A stretch of DNA of 64,000 nucleotides from assembly GCF_004363305.1 (NCBI RefSeq), contig NZ_SNZA01000002.1:310001-374000 (forward strand), given 5' to 3'. The notes under the pieces were generated by a model. That model did no database searches. It saw nothing but the letters and a program-made list of their open reading frames with translations, and had not been told where the DNA came from. This document shows positions 1-10,267 of this stretch, piece by piece (the first letter of the stretch is position 1; each line of letters begins with the position of its first letter). A program made the position numbers and the translations under genes. The DNA comes from Marinomonas communis (GTDB lineage: Bacteria > Pseudomonadota > Gammaproteobacteria > Pseudomonadales > Marinomonadaceae).

Positions 1-1070
<1,070 letters not shown>

Positions 1071-1085
1071 ACGGTTTGAAAGTTA

Positions 1086-2429
1086 TTACACGTTCAATAG
1101 CAGGTGCTCGCGTTCCCATGAGCTGATCACGCGGTTAAACGTTTCGAATTCGCTACGTTTAACGCCCATGTAAGCGGTGACAAAGTCCATGCCTAGGATT
1201 TCACACAATGGTTCGCAGTCTTCTAATAGACGAAGGCCTTCTTCCAAGGTGCGGGCAATTTCCACTTCTTGGTATTCAGAAGGCGGCTGGTTGCCTTTGG
1301 TGGGTTCGGTCGGACGCAGTTTTTGCTTCATACCCAAGTAACCACAGGCCAAGGTCGCGGCGATGGCTAAGTAAGGGTTACAGTCCGCGCCAGGGAAACG
1401 GTTTTCAATGCGTGTCGCTTGTGGCGGTGCATACGGAATACGTAGACCTGCTGTGCGGTTGTCAAAGCCCCATTGCATGTTGATCGGTGCTGCCATTTCA
1501 GGGGAGAAGCGGCGGTAAGAGTTAACGTTCGGCGCAAAGAAAGAAATCGCGTTCGGCGTGTATTTCTGCAAGCCACCTAGGTAGTGGTAGAACAACTCAC
1601 TCGGCTCGCCATTGTTATCGAAAACGTTTTGACCCGTTTCAGCGTCCACTAAGCTTTGGTGGATGTGCATCGCGCTGCCCGGTTCGTTTTTCATCGGCTT
1701 CGCCATGAAGGTCGCGTAGACACCGTGTTTCATCGCGGCTTCACGTAATGTGCGTTTGAACACAAACACCTGATCGGCAAGATCTAATGGATCACCGTGA
1801 ATAAAGTTGATTTCCATCTGTGCCGCACCAGATTCGTGGATCAAGGTGTCCACGTCCAGGTCTTGTGCTTCGCAGTAGGCATATAGGGTATCGATGATAG
1901 TGTTGAACTCGTTTACCGCATCAATGCTGTAGGAACGACGTGAGGTTTCACGCTTACCAGAACGGCCTGCAGCGGGTTTTAGTTCGTAGTCAGGGTCGGT
2001 ATTCGGTTGAATCAGGTAAAACTCAACTTCTGGAGCGATAATAGGTTTTAGACCTTCTTTCTCATAAAGAGACAGGATATGACGCAAGATCGTACGACTG
2101 GCCAATGGGTGTAATTCACCATCGGTAGTGTAACAATCGTTGATCACTTGTGCCGTCGGTTCATCCGCCCAAGGTACCATTCGCAAGGTGTTTGGATCAG
2201 GCTTGAGCACCATGTCGCGGTCGCTGGCGTCAACAATGTCGTAGTGGTTGTCTGCCCAATCACCTGTCACACTTTGCACCAGTACCGTCTCTGGGATACG
2301 GCCTGTTTTCTCAGCTAAGAACTTAAACGTCGGGTAGAACTTACCCCGCGCGTTACCTGTCATATCTGCTAACGTTGACTCGACTTCTGTAATTGCATGC
2401 TCTTTTAAAAAAGCTTCAAGCTCTGTCAT
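1086..2429 (-). CDS. puuA: Gamma-glutamylputrescine synthetase, glutamine synthetase family (PuuA copy 1)
   Basis: This glutamine synthetase-fold enzyme would join glutamate to putrescine using ATP, the first step of the Puu pathway in the cytoplasm. The protein has 447 residues, in the usual range. The N-terminal beta-grasp part carries MTGNARGKFYP (about 23-33). Metal and substrate motifs are EVEFYLI (about 134-140), ESGAAQMEINF (about 199-209), GSAMHIHQSL (251-260), APNVNSYRRF and NRTAGLRIP, followed by RIENRFPGADCNPYLA. It is divergent from puuB copy 1 and upstream of potF copy 1. The shared 213-base promoter carries two palindromes likely bound by the TetR protein at 3989. A second copy at 17081 is clearly diverged, so the two may differ in substrate amine. 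Exact substrate specificity cannot be read from sequence. Confidence 0.9.
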   Translation of the reverse strand: MTELEAFLKEHAITEVESTLADMTGNARGKFYPTFKFLAEKTGRIPETVLVQSVTGDWADNHYDIVDASDRDMVLKPDPNTLRMVPWADEPTAQVINDCYTTDGELHPLASRTILRHILSLYEKEGLKPIIAPEVEFYLIQPNTDPDYELKPAAGRSGKRETSRRSYSIDAVNEFNTIIDTLYAYCEAQDLDVDTLIHESGAAQMEINFIHGDPLDLADQVFVFKRTLREAAMKHGVYATFMAKPMKNEPGSAMHIHQSLVDAETGQNVFDNNGEPSELFYHYLGGLQKYTPNAISFFAPNVNSYRRFSPEMAAPINMQWGFDNRTAGLRIPYAPPQATRIENRFPGADCNPYLAIAATLACGYLGMKQKLRPTEPTKGNQPPSEYQEVEIARTLEEGLRLLEDCEPLCEILGMDFVTAYMGVKRSEFETFNRVISSWEREHLLLNV

Positions 2430-2500
2430 AACTCACCTTGGTTTGGATGGATCTTAAATTTCCTGTTGCGATCTTTTTTGTTTCGGTTATTCTTTGCGCT

Positions 2501-2522
2501 AAACCGAATAATGTTTCGGTTT
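2501..2522. promoter_or_regulatory. Palindromic operator 1, puuA1/puuB1 divergent promoter
   Basis: The arms AAACCGAA (2501-2508) and TTCGGTTT (2515-2522) are perfectly inverted. The core AACCGA-N8-TCGGTT (2502-2521) has the same layout as the site at 2599-2618. A further TTCGGTT half-site lies at 2482-2488. It is probably the operator of the TetR regulator encoded after puuB1; the protein-site pairing is inferred. Confidence 0.7.
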
Positions 2523-2598
2523 AAAAACATATTTCAGTTTGATTATTAAATCAACACTTTGTTAGAAATAGGTTTTCAAAAGATTCATTTTCAACAAA

Positions 2599-2618
2599 AA
2601 CCGACTGATCGTTCGGTT
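2599..2618. promoter_or_regulatory. Palindromic operator 2, upstream of puuB1
   Basis: AACCGA (2599-2604) and TCGGTT (2613-2618) are separated by 8 bases, identical in arms and spacing to the core of operator 1. The site ends 24 bases before the puuB1 start, where a bound TetR-type repressor would block transcription. Confidence 0.7.
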
Positions 2619-2642
2619 AACACTTGAAATAGGAGTGCCCCA

Positions 2643-3920
2643 TTGAGCACACATGAAGCGTCTTACTACGCCGCCACAGCCAAAGCCTTGGTCGATCGTC
2701 CACAGTTAGTGGGCGATCACGAAAGTGATATTTGTATCATTGGTGGAGGCTTTACTGGGACTTCTGCCGCGCTGCATTTGGCTGAGGCAGGGTATCAAGT
2801 CACGCTTCTGGAAGCTCATAAAATCGGTTGGGGGGCATCAGGACGCAACGGTGGACAAATTTGCCAAGGCCATAATATGGGCCATGAAGAGATGGTGAAG
2901 CAAGTTGGCAAAGAAGCGGCGGATCTGTTGTGGCAAACGTCAGTCGACTCGGTCACCTTAGTCAAAGACTTAGTGAAACAGTACCAAATCGATTGTGACT
3001 TGAGCGACGGGGTGCTGCATGTGGCGAATAAGCCAAAGCATGCACAAGAAATCCGTGACGCAGTCGCATACAAACGTGACGTGTTGGGCTATCAAGGTGT
3101 GTCCTTTCTGAACGCAGACGAAGTCACACAGAAGCTGGGGACGGATCGTTACCACGGCGGCGAATGGTACGCAGAAGGTGCCCATTTGCATCCCCTGAAT
3201 TTTGCCTTGGGCTTAGCCAAAGCGGCAGAGGGACATGGCGCGAAGCTTTATGAAAACTCGGCTGTGATTGACTATCAAGCGGGTGAAAAACCCGTAGTTA
3301 GAACCGCAAAAGGCCAAGTGACCTGCCGCTATATTCTGTTTGCCTGCAATGGTTACTTAGGTCATCTAAATCGCCCTGCGGCTCGTAAGATTATGCCGAT
3401 TAACAACTTTATTATTGCGACTGAGCCATTGCCACAAGAGGTGATCGGGCGCATTAACCCTGACAACATTGCCATCGCTGACTCGAAGTTTGTGGTGAAT
3501 TACTATCGCCTGTCAGCCGATGGTCGCATGCTGTGGGGTGGCGGCGAGAATTACAGTCCGCGCTTTCCAAAAGACATCGCAGGGTTTGTGAAGAAACACA
3601 TGATCGAGACGTATCCTGAGCTTGACCGTTATCGTATTGATTACGCGTGGGGCGGAACTCTAGCAATTACTTTGAATCGGATGCCGCATATCGCGCGCCA
3701 AGATGAGAATATTTTTGTCGCCCATGGCTATTCTGGGCACGGCGTGGCCTTAGCTACTTTTGCGGGTGCGGTGTTTGCGAAAGCGGTGCAAGGCTCGTTA
3801 GAAACGGTCGATGCGTTTGAAAAGCTGCCCATGCGCGACTTCCCTGGTGGCACCTTACTGCGTTGGCCCGGTCTGGTGGCAGGAATGCTGTACTATTCCA
3901 TGTTAGATCGGTTACCGTAG
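2643..3920 (+). CDS. puuB: FAD-dependent gamma-glutamylputrescine oxidoreductase (PuuB copy 1)
   Basis: A DAO-family flavoenzyme that would oxidise gamma-glutamylputrescine to gamma-glutamyl-gamma-aminobutyraldehyde. The protein has 425 residues, matching E. coli PuuB in size. The dinucleotide-binding motif GGGFTG is at residues 34-39, followed by the flavin-contact stretch GWGASGRNGGQ (about 62-72) and a C-terminal FVAHGYSGHGVALA segment that completes the FAD site. The start is TTG at 2643, preceded by an AGGAG ribosome site at about 2631; no better start is present. It is divergent from puuA1 and followed after 68 bases by a TetR gene. The paralogue at 21667 shares the same motifs but differs in sequence throughout. 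Confidence 0.9.
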   Translation: MSTHEASYYAATAKALVDRPQLVGDHESDICIIGGGFTGTSAALHLAEAGYQVTLLEAHKIGWGASGRNGGQICQGHNMGHEEMVKQVGKEAADLLWQTSVDSVTLVKDLVKQYQIDCDLSDGVLHVANKPKHAQEIRDAVAYKRDVLGYQGVSFLNADEVTQKLGTDRYHGGEWYAEGAHLHPLNFALGLAKAAEGHGAKLYENSAVIDYQAGEKPVVRTAKGQVTCRYILFACNGYLGHLNRPAARKIMPINNFIIATEPLPQEVIGRINPDNIAIADSKFVVNYYRLSADGRMLWGGGENYSPRFPKDIAGFVKKHMIETYPELDRYRIDYAWGGTLAITLNRMPHIARQDENIFVAHGYSGHGVALATFAGAVFAKAVQGSLETVDAFEKLPMRDFPGGTLLRWPGLVAGMLYYSMLDRLP

Positions 3921-3988
3921 CGATCTTAGCAACCGTTATCGCGACTTATATTGATGCCTTATTTGATAGAAGGACACCCTCACATATC

Positions 3989-4642
3989 ATGACCAAAAAA
4001 CCGACGACGATGAAAACCATGCAATCCGTTTCACCGCGCAGTGAGCCAGTGCAGTCACGCTCTATTAAGCGCACTCAGCAGATCTTAGAAGTCACCAGCA
4101 ACTTGCTAGAAACCGTTGGCTTGAACGATCTAAATACTGCCATCATCGCCAAGGAAGTCGGGATTTCAGTCGGCTCGCTTTATCACTACTTTCCCAATAA
4201 ACACGCCATTTTGTACGCCATGGGCAAAAGCTGGCTAGACAGCATTGAAGAAGTCTTAAACGACATCGAAGAGTGGCCTGTTGAAAGTCTGTCCCTAGAG
4301 GACTTTATTGACCAAGTTGTCGACATCAACTTACGTACTTATCGTCAGCAAAAGGCGGTGCTTCGCCTAGTACAAGCCATGTTCTCAGTGCCTGAACTAA
4401 GAGAGCTGGATGAACGTCATGATGATATGGTGATCTCACAAATGGCTAAAGTGTTTAAACGGCTGGGGATCAACAAGCATATTCGCGAACGCGAGCGCAT
4501 CGCACGTCATTATTTAGAAGTCACTCACAGTAGTTATCTGGTGATCGTTAACCAAAATGAACAACGCGCAACACGAACACTACAGGACTTGAAAATAATG
4601 TTACAAAGCCTGCTAGCACATCATTTAAAATCACCCGAATAG
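3989..4642 (+). CDS. TetR-family regulator linked to puuA1/puuB1
   Basis: The protein has 217 residues. Its N-terminal helix-turn-helix lies at about 48-70 (AIIAKEVGISVGSLYHYFPN), the classic TetR recognition helix ending. The C-terminal ligand domain is not of a type I can name. The ATG at 3989 is chosen because GAAGGAC lies just upstream; the reading frame stays open back into puuB1, but that extension has no ribosome site. Its position right after puuB1, with two matching palindromes in front of puuA1/puuB1, suggests a local repressor that senses a polyamine or a gamma-glutamyl intermediate. The ligand is inferred. Confidence 0.85.
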   Translation: MTKKPTTMKTMQSVSPRSEPVQSRSIKRTQQILEVTSNLLETVGLNDLNTAIIAKEVGISVGSLYHYFPNKHAILYAMGKSWLDSIEEVLNDIEEWPVESLSLEDFIDQVVDINLRTYRQQKAVLRLVQAMFSVPELRELDERHDDMVISQMAKVFKRLGINKHIRERERIARHYLEVTHSSYLVIVNQNEQRATRTLQDLKIMLQSLLAHHLKSPE

Positions 4643-4820
4643 GGGGGATTTCCTCTTTCTAAAGCGCTTGCGGAGACAATACATCCAACGGTATTGGCTG
4701 CTTGCGCGCTGAAGGTTTTCTCATAGCAAAATGAAAATGTCTTCTATACTGAAAAGTGTCGTATGACATGAGAAAATACTTTCCTCATAAAAATCAACGC
4801 CTTAAATTGGTGGGGTACAC

Positions 4821-6692
4821 ATGCGTTTTAGCCAAAAAATCGTTGCGATGTCATCGCTATTGTTAGCCTTGACCGTCGGTTTACTGAGTGTCCAACAGTT
4901 ATTTACTGTCCGCTCAGAAGTCGAAGGTCTAGTCAAAGTCAGCCTGAAGGAAATGGTTGTCGGGGTAGGGAATACAATCAGTGCAGAGCTATCCAACAAG
5001 AAAGCTATGGCGCAAAGTATGACCGAGAGCATAGAGCTCAATCCCGATGACAGAGGCTATGTTAAGCAGCTACTGGAGAAGCCTGCGATCAAAAACAGCT
5101 TTCTAGCCATCGGCCTAGGTTACGAGTCCGATGCGGTCGTGGTTGAAAATGACGACGGCTGGGAACCAGATGCGAGCTACGATCCACGCAAACGTCCTTG
5201 GTACGTAGATGCTAAGCGTGAACGCACACAAATCGTGACCGCACCTTATGTGGATGTATCCACCAAACAAACGATCATTTCTATCGGTAATCCCGTAATG
5301 AATGGCAACCGTTTTGTCGGTGCAATGTTCTACGATTTAGAGCTGGGTGGTTTGTCCGATTTGGTGAACTCCGTCAATATCTTTGATGCAGGCTACCTGT
5401 TCCTTGTCACCGATAAAGGCCAAGTGATCGCCCACCCTGAAACAGAAAGTAACGGTAAACCGTTTGCTGAAGTCTTACCTTCCGTCACGTTAAAAGAAGG
5501 TCTACAACAGGCTAAAGTTGACGGTGTCGACAGCCTGATTAGTGTGACCCGTGAAGCCAGCCAAGATTGGTTCGTCGTTGCTGTGGTTGATGAAGACAAA
5601 GCCTTTTCTGCCCTGGCAACATTACGCAGCAATGCAATTGTCTTTGGCCTATTAGGCATCTTGATCAGTGTCGTAGTGATGACGTTACTTATCCGTACAC
5701 TGTTGCGCCCTCTAGGGGAGTTGAATGCGGCCATCAAAGATGTTGCCACTGGTGAAGGTGATCTGACGAAACGCATTGCACCGAGCAATACACCAGAGTT
5801 TGCAGAGCTAGCTCAAGGTTTTAACCAGTTTGCGGCAAGCTTGCAGGAGCGCATTACGCACCTAAAACAATTAGGTGACGAAGTGGCAGCCAGTGGTAAG
5901 CAGACCGTTACTAGTTCGCGCCAATCTTCGCAAGCCATGCAAGATCAATTGAAAGAACTCGAAATGCTGGCCACGGCCATCCACCAAATGTCGTTGGCGT
6001 CCAACGAAGTGGCTGAAAACGCACAACGTGCCTCTGAATCTGCCAACGAAGTGGATCGTACCACCCTTGAAGGTTCTGCAGTGGTCAGTGACACCGCGAA
6101 ATCAATCGACGCATTGTCGGATCGAATCGATCAAGCGGTTGAACAGGTCAAAGGCTTGGAGCATGCAACCAGTAATATCGAAACCATTTTGGCCGTCATT
6201 AACGAGATCGCAGATCAAACCAACTTGCTTGCTTTGAACGCCGCCATTGAGGCAGCCCGAGCAGGGGAGTCCGGTCGTGGCTTTGCCGTGGTTGCTGATG
6301 AAGTCCGTACACTAGCTCAGCGCACTCAGGAATCGACCACTGAGATTCGTGGCATGATTGAGCAATTGCAAAATGGCTCAGCAGCGGTTTCCCATGCGAT
6401 GACCGAGAGCCGAAATACTGCTGTAAAAGCCGTAGAAAATGCCAAACTGGCGGACACCGCGCTCGTACGCATTCGCCAATCCATTGAGCAAATTCGAGAT
6501 ATGAACACTCAAATCGCCTCTGCGGCACAAGAGCAAAGTCATGTAGCGGAAGAGATCAACCAAAATGCAGTGAAAATTAAAACACTGTCCACCTCTGTGG
6601 TAGATCTTGCTCAAGACTCCAGTAACGCCATGGAACAACAGCGTTCACATACCGAGTCACAGAAATCGATTTTGGACCGTTTCAAAGTCTAA
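4821..6692 (+). CDS. Methyl-accepting chemotaxis protein with a dCache sensor
   Basis: A membrane chemoreceptor of 623 residues. Transmembrane segment 1 is at about 7-28, a periplasmic double-Cache domain at about 35-270, transmembrane segment 2 at about 275-297, then HAMP and a long signalling domain. The conserved hairpin tip, with [21 protein letters not shown], is near residues 462-482. The sensor has RKRPWY (ending near residue 128), then APYVDV, and a conserved Asp in GAMFYDLE. These resemble the ligand residues of amino-acid and amine dCache receptors, so an amine attractant is plausible beside polyamine genes. There is no C-terminal CheR pentapeptide. The gene appears monocistronic and ends at a strong terminator. 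Confidence 0.92.
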   Translation: MRFSQKIVAMSSLLLALTVGLLSVQQLFTVRSEVEGLVKVSLKEMVVGVGNTISAELSNKKAMAQSMTESIELNPDDRGYVKQLLEKPAIKNSFLAIGLGYESDAVVVENDDGWEPDASYDPRKRPWYVDAKRERTQIVTAPYVDVSTKQTIISIGNPVMNGNRFVGAMFYDLELGGLSDLVNSVNIFDAGYLFLVTDKGQVIAHPETESNGKPFAEVLPSVTLKEGLQQAKVDGVDSLISVTREASQDWFVVAVVDEDKAFSALATLRSNAIVFGLLGILISVVVMTLLIRTLLRPLGELNAAIKDVATGEGDLTKRIAPSNTPEFAELAQGFNQFAASLQERITHLKQLGDEVAASGKQTVTSSRQSSQAMQDQLKELEMLATAIHQMSLASNEVAENAQRASESANEVDRTTLEGSAVVSDTAKSIDALSDRIDQAVEQVKGLEHATSNIETILAVINEIADQTNLLALNAAIEAARAGESGRGFAVVADEVRTLAQRTQESTTEIRGMIEQLQNGSAAVSHAMTESRNTAVKAVENAKLADTALVRIRQSIEQIRDMNTQIASAAQEQSHVAEEINQNAVKIKTLSTSVVDLAQDSSNAMEQQRSHTESQKSILDRFKV

Positions 6693-6709
6693 TCATCACT
6701 TCCTTTAAC

Positions 6710-6738
6710 AAAAGCCAGCTGCTTAGCTGGCTTTTTTT
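6710..6738 (+). terminator. Rho-independent terminator after the chemoreceptor gene
   Basis: AAAAGCCAGCT (6710-6720) pairs with AGCTGGCTTTT (6725-6735) across a GCTT loop, and a run of seven T follows. Confidence 0.92.
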
Positions 6739-6753
6739 ATACCTCCTATGGGC

Positions 6754-6769
6754 TAACCCCTTGGGGATA
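6754..6769. promoter_or_regulatory. Palindrome related to the polyamine TATCCCC motif
   Basis: TAACCCC (6754-6760), TT, GGGGATA (6763-6769) lies 71 bases before the antiporter start. The right half read in reverse is TATCCCC, the half-site found at 18568 and 24634. The centre spacing is two bases shorter than in those sites, so membership in the set is tentative. Confidence 0.4.
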
Positions 6770-6840
6770 TATGTTTCCGTATTTGTTTCAGAGTATTTTA
6801 AATGCTTATAAGAATTATGCTTTAAAATCGGGAACACTCT

Positions 6841-8328
6841 ATGGAACAAGTTATAAGAGCGTTGAATACTATTCGCCCTAAACGCTCCCTTTTGCTGTCG
6901 GTCATGGTGACTCTTGGCGCCATTGCTTTCTTCTGGTCATTGTCTTACGCACATCAACCTGGTGAAGACTGGGGCTTCAAATCGCTACTGCCCACGTTGT
7001 TTGTCCTCTCCATTGCTCTCATTTCTCGTGCCCCTTTTGAATCCTTATTAACCGGTGTGGTCGCCGGCCTGATCATGCTTGATCACACTTCGGTGGTCAC
7101 GTCTCTTGCCGACACACTGTCTGCGGTGATGGGCAATGAAACCATTATTTGGATCGTGTTGGTCTGTGGTTTGATGGGCGGCTTGATCGTATTACTGGAG
7201 AAAAGCGGCTGTCTAAACAGTTTCAGCGATTGGTTAAAAGGCCGTATTAAGTCCCGCCGCCAATCATTGTTAACAACCTTTTTTATTGGCTTAGTCGTAT
7301 TTATCGATGACTATCTAAACTGTTTGGCGGTGTCCTCTTCGGTTAAACAAGTGACCGATCATTACAAAGTTTCCCGTGAGAAATTGGCGTATATCATCGA
7401 CTCAACGGCCGCACCGATGTGTATCTTAGTACCCGTTTCCACATGGGCAGTGTTCTTTGCAGGCTTGCTCGAGGAGAACGAATTGGCAGCCGACGGCCAA
7501 GGTCTCGCAACGTATATTTCTGCAATCCCATTTATGGTCTATGGCTGGGTCGCGTTGATCCTAGTGTTTTTGGTGGCATTAGGTGTGGTCGGCAACCTAG
7601 GGGCAATGAAAAAGGCGGAAGCTCGCGCCGCAAGCGGACAGCCTAAGCCTTTAGACTATACTGGCGATACCATGGAAGCGGCCGCAACCAGCCATCGCAA
7701 GACCAGCAGCCTAGTGGGCATGTTGAACTTTATCGTACCGATGTTGATCTTGATTGCGGCAACGGTTTACTACGATATCGACCTGTTAAAAGGCGTTTTG
7801 GTGACCCTAGCGATTACCGTGGCAATGTATTACTTACAAGGGCTGTTATCGCTAGAAGAGCAGTTCAAAGGCGTCTTTGAAGGCTTCAAGGTGATGCTCT
7901 ACCCACTGTCCACAGTGATTGCCGGTTTTATGTTGAAAAGTGTCAACGACGAACTGGGTATGACCAGCTATATCGTCAGTGTGGTCGCTCCTATCATGAC
8001 CGCTGAACTGATGCCGGCTTTGGTATTTGTCGTCATGGCGGCCATTGTGTTCGGTACGGCATCGAGCTGGGGATCATTTATTATCGCTATTCCCATTGTT
8101 GTGCCGATTGCCTTAGGTGTGGATGCCAATATGGCATTAGTAATTGGTGCACTACTGTCTGCGTCATCGTTTGGTAGTCATGCTTGTTTCTTCAGTGACT
8201 CTACCGTGCTGGCCGCACAAGGAGCAGGGTGCTCGCCCATGGCACACGCGATGACCCAGCTACCTTACACCGCATTGGGCGCGACTCTGAGCTTTGTCCT
8301 TTTCATTATCCTAGGGTACAGCGTCTAA
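6841..8328 (+). CDS. Na+/H+ antiporter NhaC-family membrane transporter
   Basis: A polytopic inner-membrane protein of 495 residues, about 11-12 hydrophobic segments, of the NhaC family (COG1757). Conserved polar stretches inside membrane segments are FIDDYLNCLAVSSS, IDSTAAPMCILVPVSTW, GTASSWGSFIIAIPIV and SASSFGSHACFFSDSTVLA. The first and last are typical of this family's ion-binding region. Family members exchange Na+ for H+ or for organic solutes such as amino acids. The location next to polyamine genes and a TATCCCC-like palindrome in its promoter make an amine or amino acid substrate possible, but that is inference. It ends facing the Gate-domain gene on the other strand. Confidence 0.85.
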   Translation: MEQVIRALNTIRPKRSLLLSVMVTLGAIAFFWSLSYAHQPGEDWGFKSLLPTLFVLSIALISRAPFESLLTGVVAGLIMLDHTSVVTSLADTLSAVMGNETIIWIVLVCGLMGGLIVLLEKSGCLNSFSDWLKGRIKSRRQSLLTTFFIGLVVFIDDYLNCLAVSSSVKQVTDHYKVSREKLAYIIDSTAAPMCILVPVSTWAVFFAGLLEENELAADGQGLATYISAIPFMVYGWVALILVFLVALGVVGNLGAMKKAEARAASGQPKPLDYTGDTMEAAATSHRKTSSLVGMLNFIVPMLILIAATVYYDIDLLKGVLVTLAITVAMYYLQGLLSLEEQFKGVFEGFKVMLYPLSTVIAGFMLKSVNDELGMTSYIVSVVAPIMTAELMPALVFVVMAAIVFGTASSWGSFIIAIPIVVPIALGVDANMALVIGALLSASSFGSHACFFSDSTVLAAQGAGCSPMAHAMTQLPYTALGATLSFVLFIILGYSV

Positions 8329-8360
8329 TTATTTAGCAACTCATTAGACAGTAGATCTAT

Positions 8361-8387
8361 ACAAAGGGCCGTTTAACGGTCCTTTGT
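8361..8387. terminator. Hairpin between convergent genes
   Basis: ACAAAGGGCCG (8361-8371) pairs with CGGTCCTTTGT (8377-8387) with one G-T wobble. There is no long T-tract on either strand, so it may be a weak two-way terminator. Confidence 0.5.
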
Positions 8388-8409
8388 ATATTCAAGCAAC
8401 ATGTTTTTA

Positions 8410-9369
8410 TTACGTCTGCGGTGTTTCTTGGCGATCGTTTAATTTTCGCGTCACATATGACCAACGAGCCAAGGCTCCAATGACGACTAACGCAAACACC
8501 AGTCTCGCCCAAAGAATTCCTGAAAGATCCGCCCCCATCAGGAGAATCAGCATAGTGTCCTCGATGACACTGTGAAACAGCCCCAAAAAGCCAATCGTTA
8601 AGAAAATATCTCGCTGACTCAGACGGCCAGATTGCGCTTCTTTAATCAGTAGCCCCGCTCCAAACGTCAGACCAAGCACCACGCCGATCACCGCCACGTT
8701 TGCAGCGTCTTTGCCGATACCCAACCAGCGCAGCACAGGGTAAAGCAAGGTATGCATCATGCGCTCAATACCAATCGCTCTAAGGACTCTTAGCAACACC
8801 ATCAAGGCAAAGATAATCACATAAATCCAAGCAAGAGTTTCGATCTGGCCTAATGCCCATGACACTAAGCTGTCATCCACAGGTGCGTCGGGACGCCACA
8901 AAGAGCTGGCCGGTTGCTGCAACCAGTTCATTGAGCTGTACAGGAAATGTAGGGCACCGCCTAAGATCACCGCACCACCAAAACGAAGTGCTAGGGTAAC
9001 GCGCCAGCTGACGCCCATATTCTTCGCCACAGCCCCTTCTACGGGTAGAGAGTGCGATAACAATGCCAGCACGCCCAATACAGTGACTTGCGCAACGCTC
9101 AAGGTTTGCGTCAGCTCCAAGTTAAAGTAAACAATCAAACCGGTATAAATGTTCGTGAGCATCAAGGTCGCCCAGACCAACCCCAACTCATTTGGCAATC
9201 CGACCCATTGCATCATAGGCGACAGAATGTCACCGAGCAGCGCCACACCACCGATCATTTCCAGCCCCTTGACGATGACTAAGGCGGGCACCATGACTTT
9301 TAACAGTACCCAATACACCTTGGCCGCTTCTTTTAACAAAGTCAGAACAACGCTTAATACCGATTTCAT
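8410..9369 (-). CDS. Nucleoside-recognition (Gate) domain membrane protein
   Basis: A 319-residue integral membrane protein with two related hydrophobic halves of the Gate/nucleoside-recognition type, also seen in spore maturation SpmA/SpmB and YjiG/YjiH proteins. The features are LLSHSLPVEGAVAKNMG in the first half and GFLGLFHSVIEDTMLILLMG in the second; both place a Ser-His-x-x-x-Glu-type cluster at a re-entrant position. The exact solute is unknown for most of this family. I chose the ATG at 9369, preceded by TGTGGA, over an upstream TTG at 9381 that would overlap that site. It is divergent from an Lrp-family gene 128 bases away, which suggests that regulator controls it, and so perhaps amino acid or peptide export. 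Confidence 0.8.
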   Translation of the reverse strand: MKSVLSVVLTLLKEAAKVYWVLLKVMVPALVIVKGLEMIGGVALLGDILSPMMQWVGLPNELGLVWATLMLTNIYTGLIVYFNLELTQTLSVAQVTVLGVLALLSHSLPVEGAVAKNMGVSWRVTLALRFGGAVILGGALHFLYSSMNWLQQPASSLWRPDAPVDDSLVSWALGQIETLAWIYVIIFALMVLLRVLRAIGIERMMHTLLYPVLRWLGIGKDAANVAVIGVVLGLTFGAGLLIKEAQSGRLSQRDIFLTIGFLGLFHSVIEDTMLILLMGADLSGILWARLVFALVVIGALARWSYVTRKLNDRQETPQT

Positions 9370-9497
9370 AACGTTCCACAAAGATCATTTAACATAGACA
9401 GTCATTGTAAAGACGCCAAGAAAAATAATGTCACGCTTTACTTATAAAACATTTCATTTAATTTGTTTGTTAGGCAATTAACAAAATATTATTAACC

Positions 9498-9962
9498 ATG
9501 AACGCTTTAGATCGAATCGACCGTAATATCTTGATGCAACTACAACAAGACAGCCGCCTGACAAATGTACAGTTAGCGGCGCAAGTAGGGCTGTCACCGC
9601 CGGCGTGTTTAAAGCGGGTGAAACGTCTCACTGAAGAGGGATATATCAGTCGCCAAGTCGCACTGGTCGCGCCACATAAGCTCGGTCCCATGCTGCACAT
9701 GGTAGTGGAAGTGTTTATGGAAAGGGATCATAAGCAGCTGTTTCAGGAATTTGTGAAAAGCATCCAAGCCACACCTGAAATCAAGCAGTGCTATCAAGTC
9801 ACCGGCGAAGTCGATTTCGTTCTAATCGTCATGGTGCGTGATATGGAAGCTTATGAAAAGCTATGTGATCGTCTGCTGTACAGCAATCCTAACGTGAGGA
9901 AGTTTCGCACGCTGATTTCGATGAAGCGGGATAAGTTTGAAACCGCTATTGAACTCGAATGA
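9498..9962 (+). CDS. Lrp/AsnC-family transcriptional regulator
   Basis: The protein has 154 residues, the standard length. The N-terminal winged helix-turn-helix (about 1-60) includes LDRIDRNILMQLQQDSRLTN and QVGLSPPACLKRVKRL. The C-terminal RAM ligand domain (about 68-145) contains IKQCYQVTGEVDFVLIV, the usual effector and oligomer interface. Such proteins form octamer-like rings and respond to amino acids. It is divergent from the Gate-domain membrane protein and is most likely its regulator. The start ATG at 9498 lacks a strong ribosome site but gives the canonical N-terminus. Confidence 0.9.
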   Translation: MNALDRIDRNILMQLQQDSRLTNVQLAAQVGLSPPACLKRVKRLTEEGYISRQVALVAPHKLGPMLHMVVEVFMERDHKQLFQEFVKSIQATPEIKQCYQVTGEVDFVLIVMVRDMEAYEKLCDRLLYSNPNVRKFRTLISMKRDKFETAIELE

Positions 9963-9977
9963 TACTGGCACGTCGCG

Positions 9978-10193
9978 TTAGTCATCATCCTGCATTGGAA
10001 TGCTGGACTGCCCTGTCATGAGCTGAGCTAACTTAGCGGCAATACTCGATTGTTCGGCTTCCGTTAACAGCACCGATTGGGCGGCAGCAAAGCTGTATTC
10101 GTCCTGACCGCCCTGAAAAACGATTTGTCCAAGTACTTGGCCGCTGTCACTAATACAGTCCAACGCTTGTTGATTAGGAAAAAACAACACCAT
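9978..10193 (-). CDS. Hypothetical 71-residue protein
   Basis: I do not recognise this protein. It is 71 residues, with a mixed N-terminal half (hydrophobic strands around VLFFPNQQALDCISDSGQVLGQIVFQ read as short beta strands) and a helical C-terminal half rich in Ala, Gln and Ser, ending in an acidic DDD. It has no signal peptide and no membrane segment. It fills the gap between the converging Lrp gene and the SDR gene. It may follow the SDR gene in one transcript, 74 bases downstream. Moderate confidence rests only on its length for the gap and plausible composition. Confidence 0.45.
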   Translation of the reverse strand: MVLFFPNQQALDCISDSGQVLGQIVFQGGQDEYSFAAAQSVLLTEAEQSSIAAKLAQLMTGQSSIPMQDDD

Positions 10194-10267
10194 TTATACA
10201 CATCTCATTAAGGCTGCAGAAACTCCATCATAGCACCTCTGATGTTGAAGTAAGTGGCTTTGTTGAC

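Noticed and set aside
3863-3988. Longer N-terminus of the TetR gene
   Set aside because: The frame is open upstream into puuB1, but a ribosome site precedes only the ATG at 3989, and the extra residues do not match the family.
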